Shown here: positions 27,260 through 36,386 of the stretch, in pieces
Layout of the letters: every line of letters starts with the position of its first letter
Numbering within the stretch: the stretch's first letter is position 1
From: Paenibacillus peoriae KCTC 3763
Lineage (GTDB): Bacteria > Bacillota > Bacilli > Paenibacillales > Paenibacillaceae
Assembly (NCBI RefSeq): GCF_000236805.1
Contig: NZ_AGFX01000031.1
Location: 62,001 to 126,000 of the forward strand
Reading direction: 5' to 3'
DNA: 64,000 nt
The notes under the pieces: model-generated
What the model was told of the DNA's origin: nothing
Seen by the model: only the letters and a program-made list of their open reading frames with translations
The model's database searches: none
Made by a program: the position numbers and the translations under genes

Positions 27260-28510
27260 TTATAGAATTCTCCAGTTTACGCCGCCGTCCGTCGTTTTCA
27301 GCAATAGTGATTTCTTATCGTCCAGACGCTCCAAAAGCAGCCAGCCTACTGAAGATGAAGCAAAACGGAGCTTGACCGATCGAGGGTAATCTTTTAGCTT
27401 CGAAGCCAGTACTTTGTTGCCTGTGAGACTTGTCCACGTCTTTCCCCCATCCAACGTGCGGCTCATTCCGGTTTGGGTTATAATCCAGCCTTCCTTTTCG
27501 TTCAGGAAGGTACGCCCAGGGATAATAGAGTTGCTTTTGCTGCTCAGGCCCAAAGACACAGCGTTCCATTGCGTGCCTGCATCAGCAGTAAACAGTCCGC
27601 TATATTTTGTGCTGTTATCTCCATAACAAAGGACTGGAACCCAATACGAGGAGCTGCTTCCTTGAAGAGACTGCTGAGCTTCTGCTTGTACCTGCGGGCA
27701 ACCCTGCAATCTATGAACTGCCGGAGTCCATGTTTTCCCTTGATTCAAAGTTCTATACAGTTTAACACCGCTATCCCGATTAATCGCAACAAAACCCTGA
27801 TTGCCGGAAGAAAAACTCATCCCCGCCACAAGGCCCTGATCGGGCAGCCCCGAGCCTGATACGCCGGATGTCATACCGGAACTCTGCGCAACCTTTTTCC
27901 AGGTGGCTCCCCCGTCAGTGGTGTGATACAACAATTTTTGCTGATCATGCTTATCCAGGTTTACATATGCCATGATCCAGCCTGTAGACGGATTCACATA
28001 TTGAATGGAACTCACATATTCCCCGTTTGGCAGTGCTGACACATCCCAGCTCTGTCCTCCATCAGACGTTCGGAGAATAACAGTTGCTGTTTTGTCCAAA
28101 TTTTGACGGACAACCCAACCGTGACGGGAATCAGTGAAGCTAATGTCCTTTCCATATTCAAGCTTGTCTTGAAATTGAACATTTTCGGAAGGAGAAATAT
28201 TATTCCAGGTCTTTCCTCCATCATGCGTATAGTAAAGTCGAAACTCATTGCGGGTAACTCCCCAAACCAAGCCTTTATTGTTATCGATCAAATGAAAATC
28301 GGCTATTCGCGTCTGTACTACATATTTGGCGTTTGGATCGCCCACCTGTGGAGTTAAAGGTGGATTAATCGTGATCGTCTGTCCCTGGTCATCTGGTTCT
28401 TCTACCGAGGGTTTGGTTACAGTTTTTGGGGGTTCAGAAGAACAGGCAGTCAACAGAATGCCAGTCAACAGCATTATTCCCCCCAGGAGCGCACGCCAGC
28501 GCAGTTTCAT
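27260..28510 (-). CDS. Beta-propeller (BNR/Ycf48-like) lipoprotein
   Basis: A 416-residue exported lipoprotein: basic n-region, hydrophobic helix and lipobox LTAC with Cys at 23. The mature part repeats the S-x-D-GG-x-TW motif (HDGGKTWNNIS, TSDGGQSWDV, TTDGGATWKK, LNQGKTWTPA, LDGGKTWTSL, TTDGGVNWRI), about seven blades of a sialidase-like or Ycf48-like propeller. There are no obvious catalytic Asp-box enzyme residues, so a binding or assembly role is likelier than hydrolysis. Start at 28510 has GGGAGG upstream. Confidence 0.85.
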   Translation of the reverse strand: MKLRWRALLGGIMLLTGILLTACSSEPPKTVTKPSVEEPDDQGQTITINPPLTPQVGDPNAKYVVQTRIADFHLIDNNKGLVWGVTRNEFRLYYTHDGGKTWNNISPSENVQFQDKLEYGKDISFTDSRHGWVVRQNLDKTATVILRTSDGGQSWDVSALPNGEYVSSIQYVNPSTGWIMAYVNLDKHDQQKLLYHTTDGGATWKKVAQSSGMTSGVSGSGLPDQGLVAGMSFSSGNQGFVAINRDSGVKLYRTLNQGKTWTPAVHRLQGCPQVQAEAQQSLQGSSSSYWVPVLCYGDNSTKYSGLFTADAGTQWNAVSLGLSSKSNSIIPGRTFLNEKEGWIITQTGMSRTLDGGKTWTSLTGNKVLASKLKDYPRSVKLRFASSSVGWLLLERLDDKKSLLLKTTDGGVNWRIL

Positions 28511-28609
28511 ATATAAAAATCCTCCCTCAATGGCATGCGGTAATCCCGTGCCAAAAGCTTATCTGAAACAAAATTATAACATAAACGACCTTATGTGACA
28601 CTTTTCGTG

Positions 28610-28664
28610 CTCATGACAAAAAAACCGGATCTGCACATCAGTGCAGAAATCCGGCTTTTTCCAT
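28610..28664. terminator. Bidirectional terminator
   Basis: Stem AAAAACCGGAT/ATCCGGCTTTTT with inner CTGCAC/GTGCAG pairing. It ends the permease gene on the minus strand and insulates the upstream region of the propeller lipoprotein. Confidence 0.85.
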
Positions 28665-28674
28665 AATCATTTGA

Positions 28675-30066
28675 TCAAGCTTTACGATTCAACAAGCTTT
28701 TGTGATATCCATAAAAGAAGTAAATCAGCAGCCCAATCAGGAGCCACACGAGGAATCCGATCCACGTACTAATATGAAGCTGGAGCATCAGACCGATACA
28801 CACGAGAGCACTCAAAATCGGAATCACCGGAACCCATGGCACGACAAATCCTCTTTTCAAATCCGGCCGTTTCTTACGAAGAACGATAACTCCCACCGAT
28901 ACGACTGCAAAAGCGAACAGGGTTCCAATGCTCGTCAGATTAGTCAGTGCCTGTAACGGAAACAATCCACTAGCCAAGGCAATAATGCTGCCAACCAGCC
29001 AGGTGCTTCGAATCGGTGTTTGAGTTTTGGCATTTACTTTAGACAAAAATAACGGTAAAAGTCCATCGCGTGACATGGAGAAAATTAACCGTGTCTGACC
29101 ATACAGCAGCACCAGCAGTACAGTAGTCATCCCTGCAATCGCACCGACTGAAATCAGTCCTGCCACAAAGTCCTGATGAATAAAGCGCAGGGCAAACGCA
29201 ACAGGATCGCTTACCCCCAGCTGTGTGTAAGGCACCATTCCTGTTAATACGACCGAAACTGCTATATACAGTACCGTACAGATCGCCAACGAAGAAATAA
29301 TGCCAATTGGCATGGTCCGCTGCGGATTGCGTACCTCTTCGGCTGCGGTTGAGATGGCATCGAAGCCCAGATAAGCGAAAAATACGATGGCTGCTGCATT
29401 TAGAACACCGGAAAATCCATAAGGCAAAAATGGCGTCCAGTTGGCAGGTTTAACATAAAAGATTCCGATTCCAATAAATAGCAGTACAACGCCGACTTTG
29501 ACACATACCATTATAAAATTGAATCGAACTGTCTCCCTTGCCCCGAGACTCAGTAATAGTGTGATTAACATAATAATGCACACGGCAGGCAGATCAATAA
29601 TGGTCCCCTTGGCCGAATTGAAGGCTGCGGTTAGAGCAAGGGGCAGATGTATATCGAACCCCGCCAGCAAGCCTTGAAAATAAGCAGACCAGCCACTGCT
29701 TACAGAGGCGGCCGCCACTCCGTATTCCAGAATCAAGTCCCAGCCCAGCACCCAGGCCAGAATCTCTCCAAATACAATATAACTATATGCATAAGCACTG
29801 CCCGCTGCGGGGACTGTAGATGAAAGCTCCGCATAGCACAAAGCAGCCAGCACACAGGCAATCCCTGCAATTACAAAAGAGAGCATTAATCCAGGACCTG
29901 CATTTTCTGCTGCTGCCTTGCCAGTGATAACAAAAATCCCGGTACCGATGATACAACCTACACCCAGCATAGTAAGGTCAAAGGCGCTCATCGTTCTCTT
30001 TAACTGTCCTGTAGATCCGCTTTCCTCATGTGGGAGTAATCCTGTTTTTTTTCGAAATAAGTCCAT
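28675..30066 (-). CDS. APC family amino acid permease
   Basis: A 463-residue permease of the cationic-amino-acid-transporter (CAT) branch, similar to YfnA. Twelve or more membrane helices are visible; the first contains MLGVGCIIGTGIFVITG, the substrate-binding GxGIF region, and LCYAELSSTVPAAGSAY is TM3. Two adjacent ATGs are possible; the inner one at 30066 has better spacing from AAAGAGG than the ATG at 30072. It is monocistronic; the substrate is likely a neutral or basic amino acid, but this is inference. Confidence 0.9.
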   Translation of the reverse strand: MDLFRKKTGLLPHEESGSTGQLKRTMSAFDLTMLGVGCIIGTGIFVITGKAAAENAGPGLMLSFVIAGIACVLAALCYAELSSTVPAAGSAYAYSYIVFGEILAWVLGWDLILEYGVAAASVSSGWSAYFQGLLAGFDIHLPLALTAAFNSAKGTIIDLPAVCIIMLITLLLSLGARETVRFNFIMVCVKVGVVLLFIGIGIFYVKPANWTPFLPYGFSGVLNAAAIVFFAYLGFDAISTAAEEVRNPQRTMPIGIISSLAICTVLYIAVSVVLTGMVPYTQLGVSDPVAFALRFIHQDFVAGLISVGAIAGMTTVLLVLLYGQTRLIFSMSRDGLLPLFLSKVNAKTQTPIRSTWLVGSIIALASGLFPLQALTNLTSIGTLFAFAVVSVGVIVLRKKRPDLKRGFVVPWVPVIPILSALVCIGLMLQLHISTWIGFLVWLLIGLLIYFFYGYHKSLLNRKA

Positions 30067-30298
30067 ATCCATAATCCTCTTTCCCTAATTCATACGTTAA
30101 TATCGCTGCTGCAACGCTTTAGTGTATGTCCCTAGCATTCGATTAATTATTAGCGAGTCCCGCTTTGAAGTCAAGGAGAAATGTCATATTTCTTTGCAGT
30201 GGAGTACACATATACGTTAAACTAAGTTGGAAAGATAAATTTTAAATGATTTTTCTAAAATGAAAAGGTATGCAACCCGAGAAGGAGATGAGGATTTT

Positions 30299-31228
30299 AT
30301 GAGCTTAAAACCTTACAAAAGAAGTAGAGTTGCCATTGTCGGCATGGGAGCAGTCGGCACAACGACCGGCTATACCCTGCTGCTGCGCCAACGCATGTCA
30401 GAACTTGTCTTTATTGATGTCAACGTCAAAAAGGCGAAGGGGGAAATGCTCGATATGAATCATGGGCTTCCTTTTCTCGGCGGCGTCAAAGTATGGGCCG
30501 GTGATTATGAAGATTGCCGTGATGCGGACATCATTATCGTTACAGCAGGTGCTTCGCAAAAACCGGGAGAAACGCGTATCGACCTGCTCAAGCGTAATGC
30601 CGAAATTTTTGAAAGCATCATTGATAATATCGTTAAGGTGAACACACACGGCATATTGCTGATTGCAACCAATCCGGTAGACATTCTCTCCTACATCTCC
30701 TGGAAACGCAGCGGTTGGCCTTCAAGTAGAGTCATCGGCTCAGGTACGCTATTGGATAGTGCGCGCTTCCGCTATTTGATCGGTAAGCAAAAAGGCATAG
30801 ATCCGCGCAGTATCCATGCTCATATTATTGGTGAACATGGTGACTCCGAGCTGCCTGTATGGAGCACGGCCAACGTTGCAGGGACTCCACTGGAGCTGAA
30901 CGAAGACACGAAAAATGAAATTTTCGAAAGCACCAAAAATGCAGCTTATGAAATTATAGATGCCAAAGGCGCAACTTCTTACGCCATCGGGCTGGCTCTG
31001 GATCGGATCGTAGCCGCTATTCTCGGCGACGAAGGGTCTGTACTTAATGTGTCCACCTTGCTGGAAAATTATAACGGAGTATCTGACGTATATTTGGGTG
31101 TCCCAAGTATCGTGGATCACAACGGGGTACGCGAAATTTTGGATCTTCCGCTCAATGATGAGGAACGGGCAAGACTGCTTCAATCAGCGGACAAGTTAAA
31201 AGATCAAATCAGTAAAGTGCATCTGTAA
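30299..31228 (+). CDS. ldh: L-lactate dehydrogenase
   Basis: A 309-residue NAD-dependent LDH, reducing pyruvate to lactate in fermentation. The Rossmann motif GMGAVGTTTGY is near residue 15, the substrate-loop Gln in GASQKPGETR (Gln marks LDH rather than malate dehydrogenase), Arg in DSARFRYLIG, and the catalytic His in IIGEHGDSELPVWS. An in-frame ATG exists 39 bases upstream, but the ATG at 30299 with AAGGAGATGAGG gives normal length. It is monocistronic with its own terminator. Confidence 0.95.
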   Translation: MSLKPYKRSRVAIVGMGAVGTTTGYTLLLRQRMSELVFIDVNVKKAKGEMLDMNHGLPFLGGVKVWAGDYEDCRDADIIIVTAGASQKPGETRIDLLKRNAEIFESIIDNIVKVNTHGILLIATNPVDILSYISWKRSGWPSSRVIGSGTLLDSARFRYLIGKQKGIDPRSIHAHIIGEHGDSELPVWSTANVAGTPLELNEDTKNEIFESTKNAAYEIIDAKGATSYAIGLALDRIVAAILGDEGSVLNVSTLLENYNGVSDVYLGVPSIVDHNGVREILDLPLNDEERARLLQSADKLKDQISKVHL

Positions 31229-31253
31229 TTCAGGCAAAATAAATGCTAAACAA

Positions 31254-31306
31254 AAACTGGCCTCCACAGCGGTAACATCCGCCCGAGAGGCCAGTTTTTT
31301 GATCAT
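31254..31306 (+). terminator. Terminator after ldh
   Basis: Stem ACTGGCCTC/GAGGCCAGT with inner GCGG/CCGC pairing followed by six Ts. Confidence 0.85.
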
Positions 31307-31347
31307 TTTATATAAGAGTCCAGCTTGTTTCACATATGATAGTCGAA

Positions 31348-32451
31348 TTACCAAGGCGGAGTATCGCCATCAGCAGCCTCAGTTTCTTGCCGGCGTTTCT
31401 CTTTCAGCCGCTCAGCCACCGTTTCAAACGATTCCGGTTGAAGCAGCTCAATCGGTGAAAAACCCTTTTCAAAGGTGAATGCATCACCTTCAATGATAAG
31501 CGCATATCTGTCATGCAGCTTCGTAATATGCAGCTTGGCCCCAAAGTCGGACAGCAGCCCGCGCACAGCCGTATCATCCAGCTTGAAGCGAATTTCAATT
31601 TCCGGTTTCAGCTCTACAATGTGCTGTGCAGCCTCTACGACCTGCAGAGGTTCCCATTTCCCTTGCAAATCACGCTTTTCACTGGCCGCCCAAAGCTCCA
31701 GTTCACGCTCTTCCTGCTGTCTTTCCTCATTAGAAGCATCTGGCCATTTGGTTTCTACATAGTTCTGAACGAAACCCATGACATGCTCATTGACGATTTC
31801 CGGCATGGATTGCTCATAGGTCACAAATTTCAGAAAATCCTCAAAATAACGGGCATGGGAAGATTGGTGAATCTTAAGCTCCCATTCATCGTTCATGCCT
31901 TCCTCCAGCATGTAAGGATACATAATGGATTTCATATTACGTGCTGAAATGGCCATTTCAACTTCACTAACCAGACTGCTTTCCGTTATCCGGGCAATTT
32001 TGGGTTCAAAGTCGCATTTAAGCACAAAAATAAACGGATCGTCCGAGTGTGTATTTAAGGTAGCCTGTACAATGATCAACGCTCCACCGCGTACCGCGCT
32101 TGTATCCAGATACATTCGCACCAGATCATCGCATGCATTTTTAAACTCTTCCTTCTCCTCTGCTGCTCGCAGCCGTGCGAACATATTGAAATTCGGATTG
32201 CTGCTCAGATCATGCTCCGGCTCGACGATAAAACGGCCAATTTTGGTCGGGGCCTGCTCAGTGCTTGGGTTTTTCTCGACCTTGCGTTTGCTGATACGGG
32301 CAAATTCCCCGTCCAGAAATTTTTTAACATCGCTTTCGTCATAATCATAGTCATCCATCGTAGCGTAATGCTTGTAGGACTTGCCGCCTTGCCCTTCCTT
32401 TCCGTCTACCTGAATTACAAAAAAAGATAAAAAGTCCACTTGAAAGTTCAT
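31348..32451 (-). CDS. DUF3900-like conserved protein
   Basis: A 367-residue cytoplasmic protein that looks like the Bacillales family DUF3900: N-terminal FLSFFVIQVDGKE, then KKFLDGEFARISKRKVEKNP and TKIGRFIVEPEH, which are the most conserved blocks; AVRGGALIIVQATL and FVLKCDFEPKIARI follow. The C-terminal tail is charged and low in complexity. The function is unknown. The ribosome site for ATG 32451 is distant (AAGGAG 14 bases away). It marks the left end of the core region before the accessory island. Confidence 0.72.
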   Translation of the reverse strand: MNFQVDFLSFFVIQVDGKEGQGGKSYKHYATMDDYDYDESDVKKFLDGEFARISKRKVEKNPSTEQAPTKIGRFIVEPEHDLSSNPNFNMFARLRAAEEKEEFKNACDDLVRMYLDTSAVRGGALIIVQATLNTHSDDPFIFVLKCDFEPKIARITESSLVSEVEMAISARNMKSIMYPYMLEEGMNDEWELKIHQSSHARYFEDFLKFVTYEQSMPEIVNEHVMGFVQNYVETKWPDASNEERQQEERELELWAASEKRDLQGKWEPLQVVEAAQHIVELKPEIEIRFKLDDTAVRGLLSDFGAKLHITKLHDRYALIIEGDAFTFEKGFSPIELLQPESFETVAERLKEKRRQETEAADGDTPPW

Positions 32452-32554
32452 TTACGTTCCATACGCTCCTTTTCAGGCATGTACGCGTAATTATATCACT
32501 ATGAATTTAAAAGGTACATCCGATTCAAATCCTCATCGTTAAGATCTACATATA

Positions 32555-32582
32555 AGTTTACATAATATTTATTATGAAAACT
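32555..32582. repeat. dif-like palindrome A
   Basis: Core CATAATATTTATTATG (32561-32576). Read on the minus strand, its right arm TTATGTAAACT is identical to the XerD arm of Bacillus dif as I remember it, and the six-base centre differs at one position. It lies between the DUF3900-like gene and the PTS module. Confidence 0.55.
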
Positions 32583-32651
32583 AAAATGCAAATTTAAAAT
32601 AACTACAATTTTAATACAATTTTTGTCATTTATTCAATTGCACCTTATTAG

Positions 32652-32686
32652 CCTCTTTAAGTACAGTTCGACCTCTTTAAGTGCAG
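32652..32686. repeat. Two 15-base direct repeats, 20-base period
   Basis: CCTCTTTAAGTACAG and CCTCTTTAAGTGCAG, one mismatch, starts 20 bases apart. The two-turn spacing fits a regulator binding one helix face, but no promoter is obvious. Confidence 0.5.
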
Positions 32687-32843
32687 ATCATGAAATCAAT
32701 TTTTATACATCTAGCTCTCCCAAACGAACCATGATCAGTTGTGATCTGTTATCGGCCGCTTCCATTTTCATGGATCATCAGGTTTGAATCGGCTATCTGA
32801 TTGAATTATCATTAAATGATGATAACATTGTATAAATGGGCGC

Positions 32844-33140
32844 TTATATCATATCCAGCGCTGTTTTCAGCACGTTCGCTCCATTCATCATTCCATAATC
32901 CATCATATTAATTACGGTAACTGGAATCTCGTTGCCGACTTCTTTCTTCACATCATCTTCGGCGTGTCCCATTTGGGGGCCCAACATGACAATATCAACC
33001 GGCAAATGTTCTCTTATACTACTCTCACTACAAGCTTCGATTACAACTTCCACATTCTGCGCACGAGCCGCCTCTTTCATTTTTTCTACCAGCATACTGG
33101 TAGAAAATCCTCCTGCACAAGCCAGTAATATCTTTTTCAT
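32844..33140 (-). CDS. PTS IIB component, lactose/cellobiose family
   Basis: A 98-residue phosphocarrier. The phosphocysteine is in LLACAGGFSTSMLV (Cys 8), the CelA-type loop; the rest follows the IIB fold with IVMLGPQMGH. It accepts phosphate from IIA and passes it to the sugar during uptake by EIIC. It is last in a GH78-IIA-IIB run on the minus strand, one base after the IIA gene. Together with IIA and the separate EIIC gene it forms a complete permease. Confidence 0.93.
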   Translation of the reverse strand: MKKILLACAGGFSTSMLVEKMKEAARAQNVEVVIEACSESSIREHLPVDIVMLGPQMGHAEDDVKKEVGNEIPVTVINMMDYGMMNGANVLKTALDMI

Positions 33141-33141
33141 C

Positions 33142-33480
33142 TTAGTTCACTCTTCCTTTCAATTGGTCTGCAAGTTCGATTCTCATTTTAATTTCCTCTA
33201 CCATTTCGATAGCCAGCTCACGTACAGTCAAGGCATTCATGAGATGATCCTGTGCATGAATTAGCAGGAGAGAAACTTCGTTTTTTTTCCCTCGACTTTC
33301 AGCCTGAATCAAGTCTGTTTGAACTTTATGTGCTTTAGTAAGCTGTTCTTTGGCCTGCATCAACATCTCTTCTGCAACCTGTATATTGTTATCACGTGCA
33401 ACTCGTATAGCTTTTAAGCTCAAGCTTCTTGCCTCTCCGCTGCTTGCAATTAATTGCATAATGGTTTGTTCGTAATCCAT
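33142..33480 (-). CDS. PTS IIA component, lactose/cellobiose family
   Basis: A 112-residue all-helical IIA. The phosphorylated His is in LLIHAQDHLMNALT near residue 81, and the N-terminal TIMQLIASSGEARSLSLKAIRVA is the family's first helix pair. It is 13 bases downstream of the GH78 gene. Like its IIB partner, it is expected to serve the EIIC gene at 39332-40633, which is separated by divergently placed genes. Confidence 0.93.
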   Translation of the reverse strand: MDYEQTIMQLIASSGEARSLSLKAIRVARDNNIQVAEEMLMQAKEQLTKAHKVQTDLIQAESRGKKNEVSLLLIHAQDHLMNALTVRELAIEMVEEIKMRIELADQLKGRVN

Positions 33481-33493
33481 TTCTCGTCAACTC

Positions 33494-36139
33494 CTATGTC
33501 ATATGGTCTAGTTCATAGACTATTTTTACAAGTCTGTTTTTATTATTTGTACCTGTCTCTTGAGCTACAATGTTATGGATTGAATTTTGTTTTATGGAAT
33601 ATTTCATTCCTAACGGTAAGCTCACATTCATCTCATATTTTCCTTCACATTGCTTTTTCCACTCAAGAGAAACCTTGCCAACTAATGTATCGATAGCTCC
33701 ATGTGCAAAGTCCAATTCATTAGGAAAGTAAGGTTGAATCATGACGTGATCATCTTGCTCAGAGGTATTAATTCCAATAAGATTACGTATCATCCAGCTA
33801 CTATACGATGCAAACATCGCATGATTAAATGATGCGTTTGCATGTAACGGATTCGAAATCTGCACCGGAAAATATTCACTAAGCACTTTGTTGCCTCTCA
33901 AAAGCATTGCTCGATAACTCGGCATTTCATCTCGAGTTAACCACTGATATACATGCTGTTCTTCACCTAATTGAGACAAGATTTCAAATGCCCATGACAT
34001 GCCAAAAATCCCGAATTTAAATATCCACGAGTCTTGTTCAAGTTTTTTCAGCAAATTCTCTTCAACAAGAGATTGAATTTCACCCTCAAGTAATCCTGCT
34101 TGAATGCCAAACATAAAACTGGATTGCGAGCCAGTGGAAAAGTAACCCTTGTGAGTATAAAATTCATCCATAATACATGCTTTGACAGATTCTATTCTTT
34201 CCAGAAGCACATCGTACATTGAACCGGATTTCCCAAGTGATACAAACAATTTTTGATATTGTCTTAGAATAATCAAATACATGCATGCAGAACAAAAGGT
34301 CTGGTCCGGCGTATAAATCTTTCCATTCTGTATCGATGTATCTACTGATCCCCAATCGCCAAGACAGCAGTGCTTGATATAGTCGTAATCAAAACTCAAT
34401 AGATAATCCAGATGTTTCACCAAATATAGTATGTTATTTTCTATAAAGCCTACATCCTTGTACTTATTGCAGATCGCATGTGCTATAGAAGGAAAAACCA
34501 ATTGCCAGCCTATCGAGCCTGAGCCATTGGAAGGTCCATGAGTCATGATGCCGACATAAGGAGCAGTTTGTGTAATACCTCCTTGCATCGTCTGATCAGC
34601 AGCAAAATCTAAAAACACTTTTTTGAGCAGGTTTTCTGTATCAAGAGTAAGCATCTGCGTATCCAGAAGTGCTACAATATCTCCGCCATATCCCAATCGC
34701 TCTCTTGAGCAATCCTCGAAATAGGAATGAATGTTGTTCAACCTGGTGTCTATACTCGCATCCCACAAAGCATTCAGTTCTGTGCTGGATGAGAAAAAGG
34801 TTGATAATTTTTGCAAATCCGTATGAACGCGATAAGAAGTGAAATTTTCCAAAATACAATTATTTTTTTCACCTGAAGTAACCTGATCTACATGTTTAAA
34901 CTCCACTTTAATATAACGAAAAGAATGGTACGTATAGGTATTTTCAAAATACAACGGTTCCGGTCTGGTTTTTGTTATTTTGTCCTTTTGAATGACAGGG
35001 TCCTCTGGATGAATATGATTCTGCTTATCTGACATCCCATAAAGACCACTAATACTTGTTGAAAAGTTTAATTCGTGATTACTCCCCATATCCTCCGCAT
35101 AATAAAGAGTAATCTCTCCTATAAATTCTTTTTTGATATGAAAACCAACTTGACCAGAAATGATTTCTCCCAAATCCATAATGATATAAGATTCGGTTGT
35201 TTTAATCATTTTAGGGCGAATTTCTTTTTTCCTTTTCACTTTGGGAATCAAACTCGAAGTCAGCTTTCCACTGGGGCCATGCACCTTGGTAGTCATTGCT
35301 AATTCATGAGATGTGGCATCCGTAAAGTGCTCTCCAATGTAAATATTATTCGACAAATATTGACCGAAGCCAGATACCCAAGTATTATCTGTATTGATCA
35401 TTTTCGTGCTTCCATCCGGCATATATAAGCTAATTTGAGCCAATAGGCACGGTTTTCCTATCGCCAGCTGTTTACGTATATTGTATCTATTAAGTAGTAG
35501 AATCGGGGCGGGATTATACCAACCATTTCCCAATTCAACTCTTACCTTGTTCTTGCCTGTGTGAACATAATTACTGATATCCATCGTGTCATAGTATACA
35601 ATTTTGTCGTAATTAGTAACATCATTCGTCAAATAAGTATCATGCACCCTTGCCCCATTGATAAATAACGAATAATACCCAAGGCCGCAAATATCAATAA
35701 AAGACTTTTTAAGATCACTTGTTACAACAAATTCTTTATCTAAAACAATATTAGCCTTTTCTTGAAAGTACTCATATTCTTTTTCAATCGGATTGTCCAA
35801 TCTGGTTATCCACTCCGCACCCTCAAAATTCAGATTTTCAGAATAAAAAACACTTTCCAACTCATACTGCTCTTCATTTTGATCCGTTATTTTAATTTGC
35901 AGAACGAATTTCTTCCTAACACTTGATCTGAATGCTGATGGAATAGTAACAAAAGTTCTTTTGCTGAAACTAGACCTATTTTCCAGCTTAAGGACGATTT
36001 CATCTTCACACATCATTTTCAGACTATAGCTTTTCTGACAGAAATCAAAGCTGCTCCAATCCAATAAAATCTCTTTTTCCAAATCCACCGACAAGGCAGT
36101 AGTCAAACCATTGATTTTAATACTACTAATAGTATTCAA
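33494..36139 (-). CDS. GH78-type alpha-L-rhamnosidase-like glycosidase
   Basis: An 881-residue intracellular enzyme (no signal peptide). N-terminal beta domains carry the rhamnosidase pattern (GYYSLFINGARVHD, ELGNGWYNPAP), then an alpha/alpha-barrel with FEDCSRERLGYGGD near residue 480, equivalent to the GH78 catalytic DxxxDERxGxxGD, and GDWGSVD downstream. It has an unusual Ser-Arg variation in the catalytic motif. The frame opens with TTG at 36139 behind a weak AAAGAGAG site. Co-transcription with IIA and IIB suggests it cleaves an imported phosphorylated rhamnoside such as a rutinose-like disaccharide; this is inference. Confidence 0.83.
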   Translation of the reverse strand: MNTISSIKINGLTTALSVDLEKEILLDWSSFDFCQKSYSLKMMCEDEIVLKLENRSSFSKRTFVTIPSAFRSSVRKKFVLQIKITDQNEEQYELESVFYSENLNFEGAEWITRLDNPIEKEYEYFQEKANIVLDKEFVVTSDLKKSFIDICGLGYYSLFINGARVHDTYLTNDVTNYDKIVYYDTMDISNYVHTGKNKVRVELGNGWYNPAPILLLNRYNIRKQLAIGKPCLLAQISLYMPDGSTKMINTDNTWVSGFGQYLSNNIYIGEHFTDATSHELAMTTKVHGPSGKLTSSLIPKVKRKKEIRPKMIKTTESYIIMDLGEIISGQVGFHIKKEFIGEITLYYAEDMGSNHELNFSTSISGLYGMSDKQNHIHPEDPVIQKDKITKTRPEPLYFENTYTYHSFRYIKVEFKHVDQVTSGEKNNCILENFTSYRVHTDLQKLSTFFSSSTELNALWDASIDTRLNNIHSYFEDCSRERLGYGGDIVALLDTQMLTLDTENLLKKVFLDFAADQTMQGGITQTAPYVGIMTHGPSNGSGSIGWQLVFPSIAHAICNKYKDVGFIENNILYLVKHLDYLLSFDYDYIKHCCLGDWGSVDTSIQNGKIYTPDQTFCSACMYLIILRQYQKLFVSLGKSGSMYDVLLERIESVKACIMDEFYTHKGYFSTGSQSSFMFGIQAGLLEGEIQSLVEENLLKKLEQDSWIFKFGIFGMSWAFEILSQLGEEQHVYQWLTRDEMPSYRAMLLRGNKVLSEYFPVQISNPLHANASFNHAMFASYSSWMIRNLIGINTSEQDDHVMIQPYFPNELDFAHGAIDTLVGKVSLEWKKQCEGKYEMNVSLPLGMKYSIKQNSIHNIVAQETGTNNKNRLVKIVYELDHMT

Positions 36140-36286
36140 CGTATAACAGCTCTCTTTCCATTGGTTTTTCTGCTTATGTTCGGTGTTGCATAATAATGCT
36201 AAATGCTATCATTTTTTTACTTGCCTATTTCATAATAAGCTTGAATAAATATGTTTCATTGACGAAATCATCAAATAATATTACTA

Positions 36287-36300
36287 TGTTAGCGCTAACA
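36287..36300. promoter_or_regulatory. cre-like / LacI-type operator upstream of GH78 operon
   Basis: Perfect palindrome TGTTAGCGCTAACA. It agrees with the CcpA cre pattern except at one position. A near-identical element lies upstream of the EIIC gene. Confidence 0.7.
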
Positions 36301-36386
36301 ATTATTATTTTATCAAAAATATTGGTTTTTTTAATGACTTGTTTTGACTGAATGACTAACCTTTTTTTACATCGGAGGAATGCTTT

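Larger units (their letters stand above)
32452..32843. other. Non-coding gap at left edge of accessory island
   Basis: 392 AT-rich bases without a gene. It contains dif-like site A (32555-32582) and two 15-base direct repeats (32652-32666, 32672-32686). Confidence 0.7.

Noticed and set aside
28012-28357. Open frames on both strands within the propeller lipoprotein
   Set aside because: Both overlap the well-supported lipoprotein gene and show no protein pattern.
30177-30193. AGAAAT/ATTTCT inverted repeat upstream of ldh as a Rex site
   Set aside because: It lacks the TTGTGA/TCACAA halves of Rex operators; too short and AT-rich to support.
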